A DNA stretch of 5,699 nucleotides from Candidatus Martarchaeota archaeon (GCA_023485645.1 JAMCZM010000008.1:1-5699); one strand, 5' to 3'; shown: positions 1 through 5,029, counted from the first letter of the stretch. Notes: generated by a model from the letters alone, not told the origin. Program-made: numbers and translations.

Positions 1-508
1 TATAACTCTCCTTGTATCAGAATTTTCAAATAGTATGTTACATTGCCTTACAGCATTATCAATAATAGCATGATCGAGGTCATTTAAATTCCGGTCATCT
101 ATTGATATGTTAGTACATATCTCATCAACAATCTTTCCTAATGGATTTATAAGTGCTTTTGGCTTTCTGCCAGATGTTATATCCCTCAATTTTGTTTGAG
201 CTGCAGTAACCGCACCACATCTTGTATGCCCCATTATAAATATTGATTCGAGGTTATTAAATGACTCTATTCCAAATTGAACTGTTGCAAGTCCTTTTTC
301 CCCTAATAGCCCCCCCCCCCAGCGGTTCTTACAGAGAATATAACCCCTGGTTTTTAATTAAATATTGTTTCGGGATCGCATCGTGAATCAGAACATATTA
401 CTACTATATATTTAGGATCTTGTCCTTCTGCTAGATAACTTAAATCACATGCTTGGACGCATATTCCTCGTTCCCTATTAATAACCTATCCAATTTTCCA
501 TCTCCCAT
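1..508 (-). pseudogene. beta-class carbonic anhydrase, disrupted, C-terminal end outside window
   Basis: Beta-carbonic anhydrases interconvert CO2 and bicarbonate at a cytoplasmic Cys/Asp/His/Cys zinc site. Read on the minus strand from the ATG at 508, the protein starts MGDGKLDRLLIGNEEYASKH, which fits the family N-terminus. The zinc motifs CSDSR (395-381) and GHTRCGAV (Cys codon 219-217, His codon 228-226) are intact but lie in different frames. I see three lesions: a one-base frameshift near 446-453, just after the Lys-His codons; an in-frame TAA at 356-354, in the stretch after PETIFN; and an 11-base G run (320-310) that would need 12 or 9 bases to join the upstream and downstream frames. 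From the G run to base 1 the reading frame is open and family-like. A GTGAT ribosome site (516-512) sits 3 bases before the ATG, so decay looks recent. Sequencing or assembly error is a real alternative, because all three lesions fall within about 140 bases. Family assignment is firm; non-function is likely but not proved. Confidence 0.85.
310..320. repeat. 11-base poly-C (poly-G on coding strand) tract
   Basis: Eleven consecutive C residues stand out in AT-rich DNA. On the minus strand the run encodes a Gly stretch after the carbonic anhydrase VRTAG motif. At its present length it shifts the frame by one base and leads straight to a TAG. Such tracts are prone to slippage in replication or transcription, and also to sequencing miscounts. 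Confidence 0.9.
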
Positions 509-550
509 TATATCACAATATTTTAAATTTGTTGGAATACAATGTGCTAA

Positions 551-561
551 TTATATATAAA
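551..561 (-). promoter_or_regulatory. TATA-like element upstream of the carbonic anhydrase pseudogene
   Basis: On the minus strand this reads TTTATATATAA, a good match to an archaeal TATA box. It ends 43 bases before the ATG at 508, so transcription starting about 25 bases downstream would leave a short leader. It also lies in a perfect all-A/T inverted repeat (548-554 with 561-567) that begins at the stop codon of the upstream tRNA-binding protein gene. Low complexity makes that repeat a weak signal. The call is by motif and spacing only. Confidence 0.45.
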
Positions 562-564
562 TAA

Positions 565-891
565 TTATCTCACACTGCTACCTGGTAGCGTACCGCGCTC
601 GGGCGTTATCAATGATACGCCATTAGCATCCTCAGTTGCAAGCACCATACCCTCTGATATGAATATATCTCCTATTTTCTTAGGATCTAGATTTGCAACG
701 ACAATTATAGATTTATTTATGAGCTCCTCTTTAGTATAATAAGCCTTAATACCTGCCGCAATATTTCTCTTTCCAAGTTCACCCAAGTCTACTTCAAGTT
801 TATACATGGGTTTTTTTGTATTAAGTTCGTCCACACTTATTATACGCCCCACGCGCAAATCTATTGTAGTAAATTGATCTATTGATACCAT
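565..891 (-). CDS. stand-alone tRNA-binding domain protein (MetRS C-terminal / EMAP-type OB fold)
   Basis: This is a 108-residue OB-fold protein of the family found at the C-terminus of many methionyl-tRNA synthetases and as free proteins (CsaA, Arc1p/EMAP-II type). Visible family marks are IDLRVGRI (residues 10-17), AAGIKAYYTKEEL (45-57), VVANLDPKKI (64-73), the ISEGMVLATED loop (78-88) and the TPERGTLPGSSVR end (96-108). The whole protein is this one domain, with no catalytic synthetase part. In the family it binds tRNA non-specifically or dimerises a separate synthetase; which applies here is inference. I start at 891 and not at an in-frame ATG 30 bases upstream, because MVSIDQF matches the family start and AGTGTC lies 3 bases before this ATG, the spacing used by most genes in the window. 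It is transcribed divergently from S8e, and the broken carbonic anhydrase follows 57 bases downstream. Confidence 0.9.
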   Translation of the reverse strand: MVSIDQFTTIDLRVGRIISVDELNTKKPMYKLEVDLGELGKRNIAAGIKAYYTKEELINKSIIVVANLDPKKIGDIFISEGMVLATEDANGVSLITPERGTLPGSSVR

Positions 892-894
892 AAT

Positions 895-899
895 GACAC
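895..899 (-). promoter_or_regulatory. ribosome binding site that decides the tRNA-binding protein start
   Basis: On the minus strand GTGTC is followed by ATT and then the ATG at 891. It differs at one position from the GTGAT-plus-3-bases arrangement seen before several other genes here, and it supports the shorter, 108-residue reading. Confidence 0.5.
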
Positions 900-954
900 T
901 TGTTTTATAATAAAAATACAATAAATATAATAAGTTTTTGAATAGAATATAGAT

Positions 955-970
955 TACAGCTTCTGCTGTA
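955..970. promoter_or_regulatory. inverted repeat (TACAGC-TTCT-GCTGTA) in the divergent promoter region
   Basis: A perfect 6-bp inverted repeat with a 4-base loop lies 20 bases before the S8e start and 63 bases before the divergent tRNA-binding gene. It could be an operator for a dimeric regulator, or an RNA hairpin in the S8e leader just ahead of the ribosome binding site. AT-rich TATA-like stretches flank it on the left (about 920-950), consistent with promoters on both strands. The symmetry is seen directly; any role is inference. Confidence 0.45.
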
Positions 971-982
971 TTAATTATTTAA

Positions 983-987
983 GTGAT
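983..987 (+). promoter_or_regulatory. ribosome binding site that decides the S8e start
   Basis: GTGAT is followed by two consecutive ATG codons at 988 and 991. Other genes in the window place GTGAT or GTGAC exactly 3 bases before the start, which selects the ATG at 991. The ATG at 988 would abut the site. Confidence 0.6.
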
Positions 988-990
988 ATG

Positions 991-1386
991 ATGAGCCAGT
1001 TTGGAATACAGATGCATAAAAGCTCTAAGACTAAGAGCATTGGTAATGGTAAGAGAAAAATTAAGTTTAGGGATAGAAAGAGGCATGAAACAGGAAACTA
1101 TTTTTCTGCTACAAAATTATCTGAAAAGGACGAAAAAAAGACCATTAGAAGAAGGGGCGGAAATAGAACAGCTGTTATGAAAAATGCGGGATTTGTAAAT
1201 TTATTAACTAAAAGTGGCATAAAACATGTACAGATAAAAGCGGTCACAGAATCCCCAGATAATAGGAACTTTGCAAGACAGAATATATTGACAAAAGGCT
1301 CTGTTATAACTACAGATTTGGGCAAGGCCGTAATTACAAACAGACCGGGCAGGGAAGGAATAGTAAATGCAAAGTTATTAGAGTGA
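991..1386 (+). CDS. rps8e: small-subunit ribosomal protein eS8 (S8e)
   Basis: This is the archaeal/eukaryal-type ribosomal protein S8e of the 30S subunit, which binds 16S rRNA. The 131 residues match the usual archaeal length. A basic N-terminus (about residues 9-32) leads to RRRGGNR (53-59), the core family motif. The conserved C-terminal half follows: AVTESPDNRNFARQNILTKG (84-103), then TDLGKA and TNRPGREGIVNAKLLE (116-131). The start at 991 is chosen over 988 from the GTGAT spacing; the two readings differ by one Met. The stop codon at 1384-1386 lies in a GAGTGA sequence that can serve as the ribosome binding site of the next gene 6 bases on, so the two are probably one transcript and translationally coupled. 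The divergent spacer with its hairpin-forming repeat is the likely control region. Confidence 0.96.
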   Translation: MSQFGIQMHKSSKTKSIGNGKRKIKFRDRKRHETGNYFSATKLSEKDEKKTIRRRGGNRTAVMKNAGFVNLLTKSGIKHVQIKAVTESPDNRNFARQNILTKGSVITTDLGKAVITNRPGREGIVNAKLLE

Positions 1387-1392
1387 ATTTGA

Positions 1393-1848
1393 ATGCCAGC
1401 ACATGTATATATATGTGAACGTTCTGATATCGATGCTCTTAAAAAAATGTTAGCATATGATCCATATTTGGATCCTAATATTATACCACATAGACGCGAT
1501 GATGATCCTAAAAAGATGAATGAGGAGGATAAAAAGCGCGTGCTAGATGAGGATAAACGCATCTCTGAAAATCTTGCAAAATTAAAAAGCGATGTATTTT
1601 TTGATGTTATCTTTGCAAGACAAGAATATGAAATACTTGATGGCGTCACCTTGAATCTTGAAAAGGAGAAATACTATTTGTACTTGAAAGCAAATGATGA
1701 TTTTTTGAATAAAGCAGATAAAAAATTAGAAAAATACTTTAGCAATATAAAACGTGCAGATAAAAGTACTGAAGAAAGAGTAATAGCATTCATTGAAGAT
1801 AGAAATAACAAGGCTGAGGCGGGTTTTGGATCAATTTTCGGCGTTTAA
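1393..1848 (+). CDS. uncharacterised charged 151-residue protein downstream of S8e
   Basis: I do not recognise this protein. It is soluble-looking and highly charged, with no signal peptide or membrane segment. A possible small alpha/beta start (MPAHVYICERSDIDALKKML, 1-20) is followed by a tract dense in Asp, Lys, Arg and Glu (about 35-66, with HRRDDDPKK at 33-41) that looks helical. A hydrophobic core follows (DVFFDVIFARQEYEILDGV, 67-85), then a Lys-rich helical part (88-140), and a short glycine/aromatic tail GFGSIFGV (144-151). The tail resembles a docking peptide or conserved cap more than a random end, but that is inference. The gene starts 6 bases after the S8e stop, and GAGTGA overlapping that stop supplies the ribosome site, so it is almost certainly in the S8e operon. 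Its partner suggests a ribosome- or translation-linked role, unproven. A 183-residue frame on the other strand is a shadow. Confidence 0.8.
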   Translation: MPAHVYICERSDIDALKKMLAYDPYLDPNIIPHRRDDDPKKMNEEDKKRVLDEDKRISENLAKLKSDVFFDVIFARQEYEILDGVTLNLEKEKYYLYLKANDDFLNKADKKLEKYFSNIKRADKSTEERVIAFIEDRNNKAEAGFGSIFGV

Positions 1849-1893
1849 TTGCGCGCATGATAGAATAATAAGCATTCATAAAAATAGATAGTG

Positions 1894-1916
1894 TTTTTAG
1901 ACTTTTCTTTCCTTCT
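1894..1916 (+). terminator. T-rich tract after the S8e operon
   Basis: A TTTTT run and a pyrimidine-rich stretch (CTTTTCTTTCCTTCT) lie about 45-70 bases after the stop at 1848, with no clear hairpin. Archaeal RNA polymerase can terminate at such T-rich tracts. The tract also falls in the leader of the next gene, so the call is weak. Confidence 0.3.
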
Positions 1917-1939
1917 AGAGAATGTATTAATGTGATTAT

Positions 1940-2614
1940 ATGAATCTTCTCTCTAAAACTACGCTTGTAGTGGTTATCATTATAGCACTAGTCGTATCAT
2001 TTTATCTTACTGTGAATTATAATAGTTCTAATACTCCCATAACAAAATCAGAAGCTAAAGCACTTATAATAAATGATTTCCAACAGCATTCTCCAAATAT
2101 TAACGTCAGCATAATAAATATTTCCAGCTCAAGTATACATCCTGGAAGTTGGGCTATAATAGCAAGGACTATTAGTGGTGAACACAGTGCATGCCCTTCA
2201 GTAGTAACACAACAGTTCGATTATCCGGCGACAGGCTTTCTTAATACTACAACAACATATTCAAATTATTCAAATGGAAGATGTATGGTTTATGGAGGAG
2301 TGGAAAATAAAGCGGGCATAATAGATAATATAATAGGATTGCCAGCAATTGCAATCGCAACGCCATACAATGAATCATTCCAACCTTTGGTTAATTATAT
2401 AAATAAAAATAATTATGATAGTATTTATGCAATAGCAAATTTCTTTAGCATGTATAATATGACAGCAAATAGCATTACATCAAATGCAATAAATAAAACA
2501 TACTACAATATATGGCTCGTTAATTATTCATCGTCGAATGCCAACTATTCATACGTTATTTTACTAAATCAGTCAGGATATATTTTAGATAATTACACAT
2601 TGCCACGCACATAA
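1940..2614 (+). CDS. membrane-anchored extracellular protein, sequon-rich, function unknown
   Basis: I do not recognise this 224-residue protein. Its N-terminus has Lys6, then a strongly hydrophobic run (TLVVVIIIALVVSFYL, 8-23) with no cleavage-site or lipobox pattern. This suggests a signal anchor with the remainder outside the cell. The outer part is rich in Asn, Ser, Thr and Tyr and has 12 N-X-S/T sequons (for example NSS 28, NVS 55, NIS 60, NTT 102, NES 144, NMT 173, NKT 185, NYT 218), so it is probably N-glycosylated. Two Cys residues (85 and 115) could form a disulfide bridge. No enzyme motif, pilin signal or second membrane segment is visible. The start is supported by GTGAT (1932-1936) 3 bases before the ATG. 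It lies upstream of the two ftsZ genes in the same direction but is separated by a 145-base promoter-bearing gap, so a link to division is only a guess. Confidence 0.82.
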   Translation: MNLLSKTTLVVVIIIALVVSFYLTVNYNSSNTPITKSEAKALIINDFQQHSPNINVSIINISSSSIHPGSWAIIARTISGEHSACPSVVTQQFDYPATGFLNTTTTYSNYSNGRCMVYGGVENKAGIIDNIIGLPAIAIATPYNESFQPLVNYINKNNYDSIYAIANFFSMYNMTANSITSNAINKTYYNIWLVNYSSSNANYSYVILLNQSGYILDNYTLPRT

Positions 2615-2656
2615 TTTATTTGTATAATCGAGGACATTTTGTGTGCAGCAATACTT

Positions 2657-2668
2657 AAGCTTTTTAAA
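2657..2668 (+). promoter_or_regulatory. upstream TATA-like element in the ftsZ leader region
   Basis: AAGCTTTTTAAA almost repeats the element at 2715-2725 and lies about 92 bases before the first ftsZ start. It may be a second, distal promoter, or simply a chance AT-rich copy. The rest of the 2615-2713 spacer shows nothing else clear. Confidence 0.3.
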
Positions 2669-2713
2669 CTATTTTTCCCTCTGCTACACCACTTCTATTA
2701 GCGGAATATAGAT

Positions 2714-2730
2714 AAAGCTTTTAAAGCTTT
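2714..2730 (+). promoter_or_regulatory. BRE/TATA promoter and palindrome upstream of the first ftsZ
   Basis: AAAGCTTTTAAA (2714-2725) resembles an archaeal BRE plus TATA box. It ends 34 bases before the ATG at 2760, so a start about 25 bases downstream would give a leader of roughly a dozen bases that still contains GGTGA. The whole 17 bases form an inverted repeat (AAAGCTT, TTA, AAGCTTT), so a regulator could bind over the TATA box. Motif and spacing are seen; activity is inferred. Confidence 0.5.
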
Positions 2731-2759
2731 GTTATGATATTAGAAATAAAGGTGACTAA

Positions 2760-3827
2760 ATGGACGACCTAGTAAATAGTGTATTTGGAAAAAATAGTGG
2801 GAGCCAAACCACATCGAACATAGAGGAGTTCGGATCGGATCAAATAAAGATAGTGACTGCAGGATTTGGAGGAGCTGGAGATAATATTGTCAACAGACTT
2901 CTGAAAGCTGGAGTGAAAGGGACGCAGCTCGTTGCTGTTAATACTGACGCTCAACATTTCAAAGTTATTGATGATAGAATAAAAAAAGTTTTGATAGGCA
3001 AAAGCTTAACAAGAGGACTTGGAGCAGGAGGAGACCCAAAGGTTGGTGAAAAGGCTGCAGAAGTTGACAGACACCTACTTGAAGAGGTATTTAGTGGTGC
3101 ACAGCTAGTATTCTTATGCGCAGGTATGGGAGGAGGAACTGGAACTGGTTCAATTCGCGTTGCTGCACAGATTGCAAAGGAACAAGGAGCAATTGTTATA
3201 TGCATGGTTACATACCCATTTGCTCTTGAAAGAGTTAGGATGGTAAAAGCTGAAGAGGGTATACGTGAACTTACAAAATACAGCGACAGTGTTATAATAA
3301 TAGACAACAACAGACTAGTAAAGCTCGTACCTAACTTACCAATGCCAGAGGCATTCGCGCTTGCAGATTCGATACTTGCAAAAGCAATTGGAGGATTAGT
3401 TTGGACAATAACACAGCCAAGCATGATTAACATTGACTTTGCAGATGTAAGATCTATAATGAGCGGCCAAGGCGTAGGATTTATAGCTGTCGGTATAGGA
3501 AAGGGTAATGATAAAGTAGGCATTGCAGCAGAACAGGTATTAAAAAATAAACTGCTTGATGTTGATTATGAGGGTGCAACTGGCGCGCTTATACACATAT
3601 CAGGTGACACATCATTAACAATAGGAGATGCAATAAAGGCCGGAGAAATAATAACCGAGAAAATGGACACACGAGCAAATGTCAAGTGGGGTGCACGCCT
3701 TATGCCTACAGGTGAGGATGCAATAGAAATTGTTGCAATCATAACAGGTGTAAAGGGTTCAAGCATCATAAGCAAATTTGAGGAGAAGAAGACAACCTCT
3801 TACTCGGATCTTGAGATGATCGGCTAG
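2760..3827 (+). CDS. ftsZ: cell-division GTPase FtsZ, first tandem paralog
   Basis: FtsZ is the tubulin-like GTPase that polymerises into the division ring at mid-cell. The 355 residues contain the full fold: GFGGAGDN (35-42), NTDAQ (61-65), RGLGAGGDPKVG (85-96), the tubulin signature GGGTGTG (124-130), NNRL (183-186), and the catalytic T7 loop NIDFADVR (224-231) with Asp226 and Asp229. All this predicts active GTP hydrolysis. A 25-residue variable head precedes the core. The tail ends in YSDLEMIG, a short acidic/hydrophobic peptide of the kind used to bind membrane anchors such as SepF. It is odd that SIR (131-133) follows the signature where FtsZ normally has Ala-Ala-Pro or Ser-Ala-Pro. GGTGAC lies 3 bases before the start. 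A second ftsZ follows after 43 bases, and by hand count the two are about 48% identical over their first 225 core positions. I do not assign FtsZ1 or FtsZ2 without a tree. Confidence 0.97.
   Translation: MDDLVNSVFGKNSGSQTTSNIEEFGSDQIKIVTAGFGGAGDNIVNRLLKAGVKGTQLVAVNTDAQHFKVIDDRIKKVLIGKSLTRGLGAGGDPKVGEKAAEVDRHLLEEVFSGAQLVFLCAGMGGGTGTGSIRVAAQIAKEQGAIVICMVTYPFALERVRMVKAEEGIRELTKYSDSVIIIDNNRLVKLVPNLPMPEAFALADSILAKAIGGLVWTITQPSMINIDFADVRSIMSGQGVGFIAVGIGKGNDKVGIAAEQVLKNKLLDVDYEGATGALIHISGDTSLTIGDAIKAGEIITEKMDTRANVKWGARLMPTGEDAIEIVAIITGVKGSSIISKFEEKKTTSYSDLEMIG
3114..3142 (+). repeat. 29-bp exact direct repeat, copy 1, in the first ftsZ
   Basis: This stretch is identical base for base to 4171-4199 in the second ftsZ. 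It encodes LCAGMGGGTG, the tubulin signature, in the same frame in both genes. Nearby equally conserved protein segments differ at synonymous sites. The copies lie 1057 bases apart. Confidence 0.9.
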
Positions 3828-3855
3828 ATTTTTCTAGCCTTTCATTTTTTATTTT
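3822..3855 (+). terminator. stop-codon hairpin with T-rich tail after the first ftsZ
   Basis: GGCTAGA (3822-3828) and TCTAGCC (3833-3839) form a perfect 7-bp stem with a TTTT loop, followed by a T-rich stretch through about 3855. It looks like an intrinsic terminator. The stop codon TAG (3825-3827) sits inside the left arm, so a ribosome ending translation would cover the hairpin. The second ftsZ starts 32 bases after the stem, so termination may be partial. Confidence 0.6.
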
Positions 3856-3862
3856 CATTAGG

Positions 3863-3867
3863 GTGGG
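3863..3867 (+). promoter_or_regulatory. ribosome binding site of the second ftsZ
   Basis: GTGGG, within GGGTGGGA, lies 3 bases before the ATG at 3871. It keeps the spacing of the window's GTGAT sites but has a different core, so the second ftsZ has its own ribosome entry independent of the first. Confidence 0.5.
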
Positions 3868-3870
3868 AAT

Positions 3871-4899
3871 ATGGATAACAATATAAATTTCGAAGAGTTT
3901 ACTGCGAAGTTCGCAGTTGTTGGATTAGGAGGAATGGGTTCTAACCAGGTAAATAGGTTATATAACTATGGTATAAAGAGTGCTGACACTATAGCAATAA
4001 ATACTGATGTTAAACATCTTAGCATTGTAAATGCACATAAAAAATTACTTATAGGAAAAGATATAACAAAAGGGCTAGGATCAGGTGGATATACAGAAGT
4101 TGCAGCAAAAGCTGCTGAGGTTAGTGCTGAAGAGATAAGAAAGGCCATAAGTGGTTATGATCTTATATTTTTATGCGCAGGTATGGGAGGAGGAACTGGT
4201 GGTGGAACAGCACCTATTGTAGCACAAATGGCAAAAGAGCAGGGGTCACTTGTAGTTGCATTTGTAACATATCCATTCGCACTTGAAAGAAGCAGAAGAG
4301 AAAAGGCGAATTGGTCATTAGAGCAATTGACAAAGAACACAGATTCTACAATAGTTATAGAGAATGACAGAATGCTTAGTTATTATCCAAATCTACCTAT
4401 GGAGAAAGCATTTGAAGTAGTTGATAGAGTAACATCAAATGCAGTCATGGGAATAACAGATACAATACGATTCCCAAGCCTAATAAATTTGGACTATGCT
4501 GACATGAGAACCATATTAGGTAATTCTGGAACGGCCGTAATAAATGTTGGAACAGGATCTGGAGCGGATAAGGTTGAACATGCAATAAAATCGACATTGG
4601 AGCACCCGTTAATGGGATACGAAACAGAAGGGGCAAAAAGCGCACTTGTGCATGTATCCGGAAGCGAAGCACTCACAATAGAGGAAGCAACAAGGCTTGG
4701 AGAGGGCGTAACAAAAGGTTTATCAGACAATGCAAATGTAATATTTGGTGCACGCATGATGCCAGAATTGAAAAACGAAGTGTATGTTATGTCAATAATT
4801 ACAGGAGTAAAACCAAAATTAGGTAGCGTTAAATTATACACGGATAAAGAGAAGAGCACTATAGCAAGCACAAGGAATAGTATGGAGGCAATCTTCTGA
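3871..4899 (+). CDS. ftsZ: cell-division GTPase FtsZ, second tandem paralog
   Basis: This is a second complete FtsZ of 342 residues, with GLGGMGSN (18-25), NTDVKH (44-49), KGLGSGGYTEV (67-77), the signature GGGTGGG (106-112), ENDRM (164-168) and the T7 loop NLDYADMR (206-213) with Asp208 and Asp211. GTP binding and hydrolysis residues are therefore present. Two loops are unusual: the signature has Gly at position 111 where FtsZ normally has Thr, and the T3 segment is SGGYTEV where the first paralog has the common AGGDPKV. It has a shorter head than its neighbour and a different tail (RNSMEAIF), suggesting different anchoring partners. Both share VTYPFALER (residues 132-140 here). Archaea often carry two FtsZ types with distinct jobs in ring assembly and constriction; whether this pair is that ancient split or a later duplication needs a tree. 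Independent tuning of the two is suggested by the hairpin between them. Confidence 0.96.
   Translation: MDNNINFEEFTAKFAVVGLGGMGSNQVNRLYNYGIKSADTIAINTDVKHLSIVNAHKKLLIGKDITKGLGSGGYTEVAAKAAEVSAEEIRKAISGYDLIFLCAGMGGGTGGGTAPIVAQMAKEQGSLVVAFVTYPFALERSRREKANWSLEQLTKNTDSTIVIENDRMLSYYPNLPMEKAFEVVDRVTSNAVMGITDTIRFPSLINLDYADMRTILGNSGTAVINVGTGSGADKVEHAIKSTLEHPLMGYETEGAKSALVHVSGSEALTIEEATRLGEGVTKGLSDNANVIFGARMMPELKNEVYVMSIITGVKPKLGSVKLYTDKEKSTIASTRNSMEAIF
4171..4199 (+). repeat. 29-bp exact direct repeat, copy 2, in the second ftsZ
   Basis: This is the second copy of the repeat at 3114-3142, again encoding LCAGMGGGTG (residues 101-110 here). Recombination between the copies would remove 1057 bases and make an in-frame hybrid ftsZ. 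Confidence 0.9.
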
Positions 4900-4930
4900 T
4901 TGCTATTTTTTATCCATTCTTTTTTTATTT
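4888..4930 (+). terminator. stop-codon hairpin with T-rich tail after the second ftsZ
   Basis: GCAATC (4888-4893) and GATTGC (4898-4903) form a 6-bp stem with a TTCT loop, extended by one G-T pair. T runs follow at 4906-4911 and 4921-4927. The stop codon TGA (4897-4899) spans the loop/right-arm junction. It has the same design as the hairpin after the first ftsZ and probably ends the ftsZ transcript. Confidence 0.65.
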
Positions 4931-4968
4931 ATTAACGTAAATTATATAGTTTACACAAAAAGGATAAG

Positions 4969-4978
4969 GTATATATAC
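4969..4978 (+). promoter_or_regulatory. TATA-like element upstream of aIF5A
   Basis: GTATATATAC, preceded by an A/G-rich AAAAAGGATAAG, looks like a BRE/TATA pair 63 bases before the aIF5A start. A start about 25 bases downstream gives a leader near 40 bases that holds the GTGAT site. A second AT-rich candidate (AAATTATATAG, around 4940-4950) lies upstream. Placed after a terminator, this supports aIF5A having its own promoter. Confidence 0.45.
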
Positions 4979-5029
4979 TTTCTTTTAAAATATGAATAAA
5001 ATCACAACCTACTTTTAGGATTGTTACAC

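Noticed and set aside
354..356. TAA in the carbonic anhydrase read as a recoded sense codon
   Set aside because: TAA ends other genes in the window and two frameshifts also break this gene, so ordinary disruption or error is simpler.
548..567. All-A/T inverted repeat beginning at the tRNA-binding protein stop codon, like a third stop-codon hairpin
   Set aside because: It is pure A/T, overlaps a TATA-like element and has no T tail, so it is more likely promoter sequence than a terminator.
1098..1649. 183-codon open frame on the minus strand across S8e and the next gene
   Set aside because: It is antisense to clearly conserved S8e motifs and has a Ser/Phe/Leu-rich composition typical of a shadow of Lys/Glu-rich coding DNA.
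1393..1848. SRP19 as the gene after S8e
   Set aside because: The sequence lacks the SRP19 N-terminal pattern and I see no match elsewhere in the protein.
2951..3523. 190-codon minus-strand open frame inside the first ftsZ
   Set aside because: It lies wholly within the conserved FtsZ core, with a Pro/Ser/Ile-rich product and no family features.
4494..4871. 125-codon minus-strand open frame inside the second ftsZ
   Set aside because: It is a shadow of the C-terminal half of FtsZ and shows no motif of its own.
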